In this document: one piece after another, positions 1 to 10,328 of the stretch
Layout: every line of letters begins with the position of its first letter
Position numbering within the stretch: the stretch's first letter is position 1
NCBI GenBank assembly: GCA_963754535.1
Contig: CAVWGG010000013.1
Coordinates: 1-64,000, forward strand
Length of the DNA: 64,000 nucleotides
From: RPQJ01 sp963754535
GTDB lineage: Bacteria > Pseudomonadota > Gammaproteobacteria > Steroidobacterales > Steroidobacteraceae
Reading direction: 5' to 3'
Translations under genes and position numbers: made by a program
The notes under the pieces: model-generated
Told to the model about the DNA's origin: nothing
The model's input: only the letters and a program-made list of their open reading frames with translations
Database searches by the model: none

Positions 1-2
1 CA

Positions 3-2210
3 GCTCACCAGAGCGCAGGATTCCTTCTGCTCGAGTTGCAGGACCAGCGACGACGCGCGACGGCGAGCCTCGACCAGGCCTACGCGGCACTTCACCGACG
101 CGTCGTCGGCGCGGGCGGCACTGGCATCGTCGCCGGCGAAAATGTCATCTCGCGGCCGTCCCTGAACGAGCTCGACCGCGCGATCGACCTGTCGCGCAGC
201 GACGCGACCAAGGTGCTGACCCACGGCTCGGTGACCCGCGCCGCGACGGAGGGCGAGGTCCTCCTCACGCAGACACTCGACACGTATCGCGACGAGTTCG
301 CTCGTTCGCCCGGGCGTGCGTGGCTCGGGCTGATGGAAGAAGACGTGGCGCAGGTGATCGACTTGCGCCGGACCGTGCAGCGACTCGAGGCTGAGATTGA
401 GGGCCGTCGCGTGGCATTCGCCACCGACGGCGCCGTACTGACGACCGCCATCCACGATGAACTCGAGGCACCAGCCTGGCGCGGATTCAGCGCGGATGCA
501 GCTGCTGCGCACGCCGCGGTCGAGGCCTCAGCGCGCAGCATTGGCAGTGCAACCTTCAAGGCAATCCTGCTCGCGTTGCTGGCCCTGGCGATCACGGCAT
601 GGGCCATCACCTGGCCGGTCCGGCGACTGACGGCGGGCACACGTCGCCTGGCGGCGGGCGACCTGACGGCACGTGTGTCCCGGGGTGGGGCCAGGGAACT
701 CGACGAACTCGCGCAGGCGTTCAATCACATGGCGGCTGAGCTCGACCGTTCCGAGCGCGCCGTGCGCACCTACCAGACGCAGTTGGAGCAGCGCGTCGAG
801 GAGCGCACCCTGCAGTTGCGGCACATGGCGGAGCACGATCCGCTCACCAACCTGCCGAACAGACGCCAGCTCCTGCAGCACCTGAACCAGCTCATCGAGC
901 TTGCCGCGCCCCGAGGTTCGCGGCTCGCGGTGATGTTCCTCGACCTCGATAACTTCAAGTCGGTGAACGACAGTCTCGGCCACGAATTCGGCGACCGGGT
1001 GCTCACCGAAATCGGGGAGCGCATGCGACAGATCACGGGCGAGTCCGGCTTCATCGCCCGTCTCGGCGGCGACGAATTCACGCTGGTGTTCCCGTACTCG
1101 GGCGACTCGAGCGAGGTCGAGCAGCGGGCGGGCCAACTCGTGGATGGCTTCAAGCGGCCGCTGACGATCGACCTTCGCGACGTCTCCGTGGGCGTCAGTT
1201 GCGGCGTGGCGATGTTCCCCGAGCATGGGCTGGACGCAACGTCACTGCTGCGGGCCGCCGATGCCGCCCTGTTCCGCGCGAAGGAACTCGGCCGTAACCG
1301 TCTGTGCTTCCACGAGCCGTCAATGCTGGTGGACGCCTCGAATCGCTTCCGGATCGAGCAGGCCCTGCGCAAGGCGATCAAGGGCGGCGACTTCCTGCTG
1401 CATTACCAGCCGCAGGTCTGCCTCGGGACGGAGCGCGCGAATTCTGTGGAAGCCTTGCTCAGGTGGCGGCGCAGCGACACGGAAATTGTCACGGCCAGCG
1501 AGTTCGTCCAGATCGCAGAGCAGTCGGGCCTGATGCTGGACCTGAACGACTGGGTGCTCGACAACGCGGCCAGCGCCGTGCGCAACTGGCGCGACAACGG
1601 CTGGCCCGACGCGCGCATCGCTGTGAACGTTTCGGCGCAACAATTCGTTGCCGGAAATTTCGTGTCCACGATCGAGCGATTGCTCAGGCGTCATGGCCTG
1701 CCGCCCGACGCGCTCGAACTCGAGCTCACCGAGAACATGTTGCAGACGGGAGCGATCACTGTCGAGACTCTGCATGCGCTGCGTGAACTTGGCGTCGCCA
1801 CGGCCCTTGACGATTTCGGCACGGGCTTCTCTTCGCTGACGTCGCTGGAGCAGTTGCCGCTGAGCCGCGTAAAGCTCGACCGCAGGCTGATTGCCGAGGT
1901 GGATCACAACCCGCGCGCGGCGGCTATTGCACGCTCGATCATCGTCCTGTGCCGCAACCTGGGGCTCGCCATCACGACGGAAGGCGTCGAGCGGCACGAA
2001 CAACTCGATTTCCTTGCAAGTTGCGGCGACGTATCGGTGCAGGGCTACCTGATTTCGCGCCCGGTGGACGCGCTTGCGGTAGTCGGTTTCGTGTTGGATG
2101 CGGATACCTCGATCAAGAACCTGCTGCGCACGGCGGAGTCGACCCGACGGCCGCCGTGCGACGGCGACATGAACGGCGCCGTGTCGCTGCTGCGTCGGCT
2201 TCGCAGATAG
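3..2210 (+). CDS. HAMP-GGDEF-EAL cyclic-di-GMP signalling protein (5' partial)
   Basis: The frame is open to the left edge of the window, so the true start lies outside. The visible part begins with an extracytoplasmic sensor-like helical region. A membrane segment follows near nt 555-620, then a HAMP linker (nt ~620-770), a GGDEF domain with an intact GGDEF motif near nt 1066-1080, and an EAL domain with EAL near nt 1450, LTEN, DDFGTG and EGVE motifs. By family, such proteins make (GGDEF) and/or hydrolyse (EAL) cyclic-di-GMP at the inner membrane. Both active-site signatures look intact, so bifunctionality or conditional switching is possible. The sensor ligand cannot be inferred. The gene is followed by the separately transcribed deaD. 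Confidence 0.9.
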   Translation, partial: AHQSAGFLLLELQDQRRRATASLDQAYAALHRRVVGAGGTGIVAGENVISRPSLNELDRAIDLSRSDATKVLTHGSVTRAATEGEVLLTQTLDTYRDEFARSPGRAWLGLMEEDVAQVIDLRRTVQRLEAEIEGRRVAFATDGAVLTTAIHDELEAPAWRGFSADAAAAHAAVEASARSIGSATFKAILLALLALAITAWAITWPVRRLTAGTRRLAAGDLTARVSRGGARELDELAQAFNHMAAELDRSERAVRTYQTQLEQRVEERTLQLRHMAEHDPLTNLPNRRQLLQHLNQLIELAAPRGSRLAVMFLDLDNFKSVNDSLGHEFGDRVLTEIGERMRQITGESGFIARLGGDEFTLVFPYSGDSSEVEQRAGQLVDGFKRPLTIDLRDVSVGVSCGVAMFPEHGLDATSLLRAADAALFRAKELGRNRLCFHEPSMLVDASNRFRIEQALRKAIKGGDFLLHYQPQVCLGTERANSVEALLRWRRSDTEIVTASEFVQIAEQSGLMLDLNDWVLDNAASAVRNWRDNGWPDARIAVNVSAQQFVAGNFVSTIERLLRRHGLPPDALELELTENMLQTGAITVETLHALRELGVATALDDFGTGFSSLTSLEQLPLSRVKLDRRLIAEVDHNPRAAAIARSIIVLCRNLGLAITTEGVERHEQLDFLASCGDVSVQGYLISRPVDALAVVGFVLDADTSIKNLLRTAESTRRPPCDGDMNGAVSLLRRLRR

Positions 2211-2337
2211 GCCGTGCGGCGAAACCCGAGCGAAATCAACTCGTTTGGGGTATCCTACGGCCCGAAGTTTGGGACTACCCGCAGGTTGGGCGAGCTGGCA
2301 CATGGTTGCCGGGACAACTCCCCTCTACAGAACATAG

Positions 2338-2371
2338 GCCGGTCGCTTCGAAAGGGGCGGCCGGCTTTCTG
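2338..2371 (+). terminator. Hairpin with short T-run in the deaD leader
   Basis: GCCGGTCGC (2338-2346) can pair with GCGGCCGGC (2357-2365), with one G-U wobble, across a short loop containing TTCG. It is followed by TTTCT. It could terminate the upstream GGDEF/EAL transcript, or act as an attenuator in the long untranslated leader of the helicase gene. Confidence 0.45.
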
Positions 2372-2476
2372 GTTTCTGGACCAGAGTCAGCGCATTTTTC
2401 GCGTGCGATTCGATTTCGAGTGGGAATTCACCCACCGTGCCCGATGCCTGCATTTCCGGTCCCGCGTGAGAACCAA

Positions 2477-4192
<1,716 letters not shown>

Positions 4193-4200
4193 CGCCGGGT

Positions 4201-5199
4201 TCAGGTCCGGCGATTGCGTCGACCTTCACCGCCGATCTTGTGGCCGCCCTTCGCGCCGGGCGCCTGCAACGGACCGAGTTCGGCGACCACCTTCGCTTCG
4301 TCCGGCCTCGCGCCGGCGTGATGGTGCTGCAGGGCTTCGTGCATGGCCGAAAGGTGGCCGAACGTCGTGCCGCAGCATCCGCCGATGATGCGCGCACCGG
4401 AGTCCGCCGCCAGGTCGACGTAGCTGGCCATGAGTTCGGGCGTGCCCGAGTAGTGGATGTCGGCGCCGATGAATTTCGGCACGCCGGCATTGGCCTTGGC
4501 GATGATCGGGATACCGGCCGCCTTCGCCGTCATGCCGAGGATGCTGACGACGAGGTCCGATGCGCCGACGCCGCAGTTCGCGCCGATGGCCAGGGGCGGG
4601 GGGTTCAGTGACTGCGCGAATTCGACGAGCGCGGCGGGCGTGATGCCCATCATCGTGCGTCCGGCGGTGTCGAAACTCGCGGTGAACGTGTACGGCATAC
4701 CCACGTTGGCGGCAGCCGTCGCGGCGGCCTTGATCTCTTCGAGCGAGGACATCGTCTCGATCCAGGCCACGTCGGCGCCGCCTTCTTTCAGGCCGCGGAT
4801 CTGTTCTTCGAAGACCTCGACGGCCAACGCTTCGGTCAGCACGCCGAGCGGTTCGAAGAGATCGCCCGTGGGCCCCACTGAGCCCGCGACCACGACGGGG
4901 CGTCCAGCCTTGTCGGCGACCGAACGCGCGTGCTGGGCGGCGAGGCGGTTGATCTCGCGCACGCGATCCTGCATGCCATGCAGCATCAGCCGGCGCGCGT
5001 TACCGCCGAAACTGTTGGTCAGGATGATGTCGGATCCTGCGTCGACGAAACCCTGGTGCAATGCCCGCACGCGATCGGGATGCTCCAGGTTCCACATCTC
5101 CGGCGCGTCACCTGACGTGAGGCCCATGGCGAACAGGTTCGTGCCGGTGGCGCCGTCGGCGAGCAGGGTGCGGCCGGACGCGAGCAGGGTAGCGAGCAT
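4201..5199 (-). CDS. Homocysteine S-methyltransferase (betaine-homocysteine methyltransferase type)
   Basis: 332 residues covering only the Hcy-binding TIM-barrel domain, without the folate, cobalamin or activation domains of MetH. Features are an N-terminal LLADGATGTNLF motif, TNSFGGN, and zinc-ligand cysteines in GANCGVG and near the C-terminus in GGCCGTT. By family it transfers a methyl group to homocysteine to make methionine. The donor, betaine or S-methylmethionine, cannot be proven, but the TNSFGGN variant resembles the betaine-using type. The ATG at 5199 sits just before conserved sequence; the frame extends upstream without homology. It converges on deaD with only 8 bases between the stop codons. 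Confidence 0.85.
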   Translation of the reverse strand: MLATLLASGRTLLADGATGTNLFAMGLTSGDAPEMWNLEHPDRVRALHQGFVDAGSDIILTNSFGGNARRLMLHGMQDRVREINRLAAQHARSVADKAGRPVVVAGSVGPTGDLFEPLGVLTEALAVEVFEEQIRGLKEGGADVAWIETMSSLEEIKAAATAAANVGMPYTFTASFDTAGRTMMGITPAALVEFAQSLNPPPLAIGANCGVGASDLVVSILGMTAKAAGIPIIAKANAGVPKFIGADIHYSGTPELMASYVDLAADSGARIIGGCCGTTFGHLSAMHEALQHHHAGARPDEAKVVAELGPLQAPGAKGGHKIGGEGRRNRRT

Positions 5200-5273
5200 G
5201 GAATACCAGGAGTAGTGAACCGACGTTCGGAGCGCGGATTTTACCCGCCACCGGCCACCAACGACAGGTCGAT

Positions 5274-6197
5274 TCAGGGCTGCGGCGGGGGCGTGGGTTT
5301 CCAGTCGCCGAACAGGAACGTCAGGGCCCCGGGCAAGCGCTTTTCCCAGGCGGCCTCGGTGTGCACGGCGTCCGGATCCACGACGAAGCGGAAATTCTTG
5401 TCGTCGTAACCGGCGGCATGGAAATTCGTCTCGACCTGGCGAACCAGGCCGATCATTTTTTCGCTGATCACCGGATCGGTGGCTTCCTTGCCCCCGAAGG
5501 CTACGAACACCTTCACCGGCAGGGCCGCGAGCGGGCTGGTGTCGCGCACGAGCTGGCCCATGCCGATCCACATCACGGGGCTCTCGATCAGTCCGTAGCC
5601 GAAGGTGCCGGGCTTCGCGAGCAGCGCGTACAGGGTCGCGACACCTCCGTATGACGACCCACCGATGCCTGTGTTCGGCCGACCCGGCAGCGTGCGGTAC
5701 TGGCCGTCGACCAGCGGCATGACTTCCTTGGTCATGAAATCGGGGAAGAGCTTGCCGGCGGGCTCGTCCATGTCGGGGTTGCCGACGTAATCCTTGTACG
5801 GCAGGTACTCGCGCGCGCGGTCCTTGCCGGCGTGGTCGACGCCCACGACGATCATCGGCGGGAGCTTCTTTTCCGCGATCAGCTTCTGGACCGTTTCGTC
5901 GACGCTCCATTCATGGTGGCTGACGTCGCTCAGGCACGCGTCGAACACGTTCTGGCCATCGAGCATGTACAGGACCGGGTAGCGGCGATCCTTGTTGGCG
6001 GCATCGCCATAGCCAGGAGGCAGCAGCACGCGGATCGTCCGCTCGTTGCCGAAGATCGAACTCTTGAGCGCATGCAGGCGGAGGTCGCCGCTGACCGTCG
6101 ACTTGCAGGCCGCCGCAGCCGGGGCATCCTGGGCCCTGGTCAGGCCCGCGAGGACCAGGCCGGTGCAGAGCGCGAGGCAAAAAAGCGTCGTTCGCAT
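5274..6197 (-). CDS. Secreted esterase, alpha/beta hydrolase (esterase D/Fes-like family)
   Basis: 307 residues with a Sec signal peptide (about residues 1-22, ending in AQA). The fold is the putative-esterase type (PF00756 family). It shows an LPPGY-type oxyanion region, YPVLYMLDGQNVF, the nucleophile elbow GGSSYGG and a late His in DAVHTEAAW as the likely catalytic histidine. It is probably a periplasmic carboxylesterase; siderophore-ester hydrolysis is a family possibility but no iron-uptake genes are adjacent. The start is supported by GGAGG seven bases upstream of the ATG. Confidence 0.8.
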   Translation of the reverse strand: MRTTLFCLALCTGLVLAGLTRAQDAPAAAACKSTVSGDLRLHALKSSIFGNERTIRVLLPPGYGDAANKDRRYPVLYMLDGQNVFDACLSDVSHHEWSVDETVQKLIAEKKLPPMIVVGVDHAGKDRAREYLPYKDYVGNPDMDEPAGKLFPDFMTKEVMPLVDGQYRTLPGRPNTGIGGSSYGGVATLYALLAKPGTFGYGLIESPVMWIGMGQLVRDTSPLAALPVKVFVAFGGKEATDPVISEKMIGLVRQVETNFHAAGYDDKNFRFVVDPDAVHTEAAWEKRLPGALTFLFGDWKPTPPPQP

Positions 6198-6318
6198 GAG
6201 GGTTCCTCCGGTCGGGTCATTTTAACCCGCCCGGCCTACGGTGACCGGCCTCGTGCCGTCGCAACACGAGCACCACTCACCGCGACGGGCCTCGATCGTG
6301 TGTACCATCCGCAACACG

Positions 6319-7104
6319 ATGAAGATCAAATCCACGTTGTTCCTGGCCTGCGTTTTCGCTGCCGCTCTGTTGCATGGGCTCCCAAGTCACGCCCAGGCCG
6401 TCCAGCCGCGTGAGGCGCTCGAGGACGCCAAGCTGTACTTCACCGCGCCGCTGCGCTGGGACGGGCGCGACTGGATCGAGTTCGGCAGCACGCTGGTCGC
6501 CATCGGCATCGTCCACGAATTCGACGACGACGTGCGCGACCACTTCGCGGGCGCCGATGCACCGCTGGACGGCGAAGACCCGGACAACCTCGACGACGCG
6601 CTACCGGCTGCGGTGATGCTCGCGGGCACGTGGCTCCTCGCCGGGGTCGTCGACGAACCGGGAGGCTGGCGCGAAGTCGGCTCGATGCTCGAAGCGACGG
6701 CCTTTACGGCGATCAGCACGGAAATCCTGAAGCTGTCGTTCGGCCGCCAGCGTCCGAACGAAACGACCGACCCCGACCAGTGGTTCGAGAGTGGCGACTC
6801 GTTTCCGTCGCGCCACGTCAGTGTCGCATTCGCGATCGGTACGGTGCTTGCGGAATCGGGTGACGACCGCTATCGCTGGCCACGCCGGATCCTGGGTTAC
6901 GGCCTCGCCGGCGCCACCGCGTACCTGCGCATGGATCACAACCAGCACTGGGCTTCGGACGTGGCTGCGGGCGCCGCACTCGGTCTGTCGACTGCGCGTT
7001 TCGTGATGAACCGACGCGAAGTCAGTGCGGACAAGACGGCCTTTGCGATCGCACCGGGCGAGCAGGGCGGGGTCATGCTCACCTTCCAGATGCCGCTGCA
7101 CTGA
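6319..7104 (+). CDS. PAP2-family phosphatase, periplasmic
   Basis: 261 residues starting with a signal peptide (about residues 1-28, ending AQA). The three PAP2 motifs are present in order: KX6RP (KLSFGRQRP), PSRH in place of the common PSGH, and RX5HX3D (RMDHNQHWASD). By family it dephosphorylates lipid phosphates or phosphomonoesters in the periplasm. Its substrate is not predictable. The frame continues upstream, but the ATG at 6319 begins a classical signal peptide. It lies 19 bases before an agmatinase-type gene on the same strand. Confidence 0.82.
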   Translation: MKIKSTLFLACVFAAALLHGLPSHAQAVQPREALEDAKLYFTAPLRWDGRDWIEFGSTLVAIGIVHEFDDDVRDHFAGADAPLDGEDPDNLDDALPAAVMLAGTWLLAGVVDEPGGWREVGSMLEATAFTAISTEILKLSFGRQRPNETTDPDQWFESGDSFPSRHVSVAFAIGTVLAESGDDRYRWPRRILGYGLAGATAYLRMDHNQHWASDVAAGAALGLSTARFVMNRREVSADKTAFAIAPGEQGGVMLTFQMPLH

Positions 7105-7123
7105 GCCGCGCCCGCCGAAAAGC

Positions 7124-7921
7124 ATGCAGATTCAGATCCTGGGCGTCCCGACGGACGTCAACTCGTCGTACCGGCGTGGTGCCGCAACGGGCCCTGCGGC
7201 CATCCGGCAGGCGTGGCGTCGTTATGCGGAGTTCGGCAACGCCGCCACGGAAAGCGGCCTCGAGATCGGCAGCGAGCTGACCATCGTCGATCTCGGTGAC
7301 GTTGCGATTCGTGAAGATGGCTCAGACCATGCTGCGATCGTGGCGGCGGCCGGGGAGGCGGCGCGCATCGGGCCCCTGTTGTCGGTTGGCGGCGATCACT
7401 CGGTCACCTTTCCGCTCGTTGAGGGACTGGCCGCGGTGCACGGGCCGCTCAACCTGCTGCACTTCGACGCGCACCCGGATCTGTACGACGACTACGAAGG
7501 CAATCCGCGTTCGCACGCGAGTCCGTTCGCCCGGATCATGGAGCGTGGTCTTGCGCAGAGGCTCGTCCAGGTCGGTGTTCGCACCTGGAACAAGCACAAC
7601 CGCGAGCAGGCGCAGCGGTTCGGTGTCGAGGTTGTCGAATGGGCCGACTTCACGCCCGCGACGGTGCCGATTCCTGCCGGCCCGCTCTATGTCACGATCG
7701 ATCTCGACGCGCTCGACCCGGCTTTCGCGCCGGGCGTGTCGCACCCCGAACCGGCCGGCTTGAGCGTGCGTGACATCGTCGCGGTGCTTGCCCGGATTCG
7801 CACACAGGTCGTCGGTGCGGACGTCGTCGAGTTGAATCCGGCGCACGATACCGGCGACACGACAGCCATCGTCGCAGTGAAGCTGATCAAGGAGTTGATG
7901 GGCGCGATGGCGCGCCGCTGA
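7124..7921 (+). CDS. Agmatinase/arginase family ureohydrolase
   Basis: 265 residues with the ureohydrolase binuclear manganese motifs: GGDHSVTFP, FDAHPDLYD and IDLDALDPAFAPG, plus the late ELNPAHD. By family it hydrolyses a guanidino compound to urea and an amine; agmatine to putrescine is the most likely reaction from the overall pattern, but arginase, guanidinobutyrase or formimidoylglutamase activity cannot be excluded. The ATG at 7124 was chosen because the ureohydrolase core starts immediately (QILGVPTD). It converges with selO. Confidence 0.85.
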   Translation: MQIQILGVPTDVNSSYRRGAATGPAAIRQAWRRYAEFGNAATESGLEIGSELTIVDLGDVAIREDGSDHAAIVAAAGEAARIGPLLSVGGDHSVTFPLVEGLAAVHGPLNLLHFDAHPDLYDDYEGNPRSHASPFARIMERGLAQRLVQVGVRTWNKHNREQAQRFGVEVVEWADFTPATVPIPAGPLYVTIDLDALDPAFAPGVSHPEPAGLSVRDIVAVLARIRTQVVGADVVELNPAHDTGDTTAIVAVKLIKELMGAMARR

Positions 7922-7939
7922 CCGGGCGCTGCCGCGGGT

Positions 7940-9406
7940 TCACGTGCCGCAGAAGGTGTTCTGCACGCGCTCGTGGGGCAGGGGAGGCGTTCGGTAAGAA
8001 TCGCGGCCCGGCTGCTGCTCGAAGGGTCGGGCCAGCACGGCGTGCAGGGCATGGAACGGTGCGAAATCTGCGTTCTGCACAGCGGCCTCAATGACCTCCT
8101 CGATGCGGTGATTGCGCGGAATGTAGGCGGGGTTCGCGTGCTGCATCGTTTCGATGCAGCGTTCGACGCCACCGGGTTCGCGTGCCAGCCGCTCGCGCCA
8201 TCGGCGCACCCAGCCCGCGAAAGGAGCCGCCAGTGCCGCGTCGTTCGTTGCCGCGTCGGCCAGCGCGCGATACGTGTTGGTGAAGTCGGCCGCCGCGGCG
8301 TGCATGACCTCGAACAGTTCCGTCACCAGGGCGTGGTCGCCTTCTTCGCTCGTCCGCAGGCCCAGTTTACGACGGAATCCGTCGAGCCAATGCCGGTCGA
8401 AGCGAGCGGATACACCCTGCAAGGAGGCGGTGGCGCGCTCGATGGCCCGGGTTTCATCCGCGTCGATCAGCGGCAGCAGCGTCTCGGCCAGCCGCGCGAG
8501 ATTCCACTGCAGGATGCTGGGCTGGTTGCCGTAGGCATACCGCCCGCGGCGGTCGATGAAGCTGTAGACGGTCGCCGGATCGTACTCGTCCATGAAAGCG
8601 CACGGCCCGAAGTCGATCGTCTCGCCCGAGACGGTCATGTTGTCCGTGTTCATCACGCCATGGATGAAGCCGATCTGCATCCAGCGCGCGACCAGTGAAC
8701 TCTGTCGCTCGGCGACGCCTTCGAACAAGGCGAGGTAACGGTCAGCGCCGTCGGCCAGCTCCGGGTAGTGTCGCGCAATGACGTAGTCGGCGAGCACACG
8801 GACGCCATCCACGTCGCCACGCGCGGCAAAGTATTCGAACGTGCCGACGCGAATATGGCTGGCTGCCACGCGGATCAGGACGCCTCCCGGCAGCGGGCCG
8901 CTTTCACGGAGTATTCGGTCGCCGGTGGTGGCCGCAGACAACGCACGCGTGGTCGGCACTCCGAGTGCGTGCATCGCCTCGCTGACCAGGTATTCACGCA
9001 GGACCGGTCCGAGCGCCGCGCGGCCGTCGCCCCGCCGTGAAAAAGGCGTCGGACCCGCACCTTTCCATTGCAGGTCGCGTCGCCGTCCGTGTGCATCGAT
9101 CACTTCGCCGATCAGCAGCGCCCGGCCATCACCCAGTTGCGGGACGAACGAGCCGAACTGGTGACCGGCGTACGCCATGGCGAGCGGCCGCGCGCCTGCC
9201 GGCACGCCGTTGCCGGCGCAGACGGCTGCGAGTTCCGTGTCGGCAAGCCGACTCCGGTCAACGCCAAGTTCGCTGGCCAGGTTGTCATTGAATGCGATCA
9301 AGGAGGGTGCCTTGACCGCCGTTGGCGGCACGGCGGCGTAGAAGCGCCCTGGCAGCGCCGCGTACGTATGGAAGAACTCGGCGAACGCGCCTGGGTGCCG
9401 GGTCAC
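7940..9406 (-). CDS. selO: Protein adenylyltransferase SelO (YdiU/UPF0061)
   Basis: 488 residues, the usual SelO length. It carries the family's pseudokinase-fold signatures: YAGHQFG, LGDGRA, LQWKGAGPTPFSR.GDGRA, the GVMNTDNM loop and DFGPCAFMD. It ends in the conserved FCGT, where some homologues have selenocysteine. By family, SelO transfers AMP from ATP to Ser, Thr or Tyr residues and protects against oxidative stress through S-glutathionylation control. It starts with GTG at 9406. Confidence 0.93.
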   Translation of the reverse strand: MTRHPGAFAEFFHTYAALPGRFYAAVPPTAVKAPSLIAFNDNLASELGVDRSRLADTELAAVCAGNGVPAGARPLAMAYAGHQFGSFVPQLGDGRALLIGEVIDAHGRRRDLQWKGAGPTPFSRRGDGRAALGPVLREYLVSEAMHALGVPTTRALSAATTGDRILRESGPLPGGVLIRVAASHIRVGTFEYFAARGDVDGVRVLADYVIARHYPELADGADRYLALFEGVAERQSSLVARWMQIGFIHGVMNTDNMTVSGETIDFGPCAFMDEYDPATVYSFIDRRGRYAYGNQPSILQWNLARLAETLLPLIDADETRAIERATASLQGVSARFDRHWLDGFRRKLGLRTSEEGDHALVTELFEVMHAAAADFTNTYRALADAATNDAALAAPFAGWVRRWRERLAREPGGVERCIETMQHANPAYIPRNHRIEEVIEAAVQNADFAPFHALHAVLARPFEQQPGRDSYRTPPLPHERVQNTFCGT

Positions 9407-9427
9407 GTCTGAACTCGGTTGATTCTG

Positions 9428-10243
9428 TCAGCCAAACACGGCAACCGTCTGGTGGCTGACCGAATAGGCGTGGCCATCGGCGCCGTACAGCACCGACGTC
9501 TGGCTGAGGTAGCCCGCCGTGCCGGCGCGAACCTCGGTATCGATCAGCACCCAGTCGTGCAGGTCGAGGTAGGCGGGATCACGCAACACCTCGATCATCC
9601 AGTTCACGGAACTTGCGGGCGCCGGTTCGGTGAGCATCGACAACACCGGCGTCGGGATCACGTCCGCGAGCGCGAGCAGCGCGTCTTCCGAGCCGCACTC
9701 CCGGTCGCGCAACCGGGCATAGATCAGCGACCTCGGTTCCGGGTAACCGGAGTAGGGCCTGGCGCCCCGCGCTATACGGACGTCGAAGTGCTTCAGGAAC
9801 GCAGGTGACATGGGTGGGCCGGTGTCTGACGCGCCGGCTTCATCCGCTGACCTGCCTGGATCGGGGCGCGGCATTTCCTTCACGAAGCGCGATTCGCGCG
9901 GCCCGCCGAAAATACCAACGACCGTGCAGGCCACCTTGCCGTCGTCGTGCATGAGGTCGCAGCGGGCATGGACTGTCGATTTGCCCGCGCGCAGGGTCTC
10001 CGCCCTCATGCGGATCGGCGCGCCGCCGAGCAAGGGGCCGACAAACGTCATCTGCGCGCTGCGCAAGGGCATCGCCGCCGCTTGCAAAGGCAGTACTGCC
10101 CGCATGGCGCGGCCACCCAGGGCCATCTGCATGCCACCGAAGACAGTGCGGCCCTGCAGCCAGTCGGGCGGCACGGTCACCGCAAAGCTCGAATCGGCAG
10201 ACGGCTCGATGGACGCCAGGACCTGTGAAAAGCCGTTGGGCAT
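9428..10243 (-). CDS. Acyl-CoA thioesterase, double hot-dog (TesB-like family)
   Basis: 271 residues. The N-terminal half has the hot-dog signature VFGGMQMALGGRAM, and a second hot-dog unit follows, ending with a typical SVSHQTVAVFG-type strand. This matches the 4HBT_3/TesB-like family, which hydrolyses acyl-CoA thioesters in the cytoplasm. Chain-length preference is unknown. The gene lies 21 bases upstream of selO on the same strand, so the two may be co-transcribed. The ATG at 10243 is followed at once by family-like sequence. Confidence 0.78.
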   Translation of the reverse strand: MPNGFSQVLASIEPSADSSFAVTVPPDWLQGRTVFGGMQMALGGRAMRAVLPLQAAAMPLRSAQMTFVGPLLGGAPIRMRAETLRAGKSTVHARCDLMHDDGKVACTVVGIFGGPRESRFVKEMPRPDPGRSADEAGASDTGPPMSPAFLKHFDVRIARGARPYSGYPEPRSLIYARLRDRECGSEDALLALADVIPTPVLSMLTEPAPASSVNWMIEVLRDPAYLDLHDWVLIDTEVRAGTAGYLSQTSVLYGADGHAYSVSHQTVAVFG

Positions 10244-10328
10244 GCTGCGATTCTACCGGACAGTGTCGCCGATCCGTATGCTTGGCGACTCCCGTCCAAC
10301 GGCGCCGTCGCTGACAGAGAAGTGACGA

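Noticed and set aside
5200..5910. 5' extension of the homocysteine methyltransferase frame into the esterase gene
   Set aside because: The extension is low-complexity and overlaps the esterase in another frame; homology begins at the ATG 5199.
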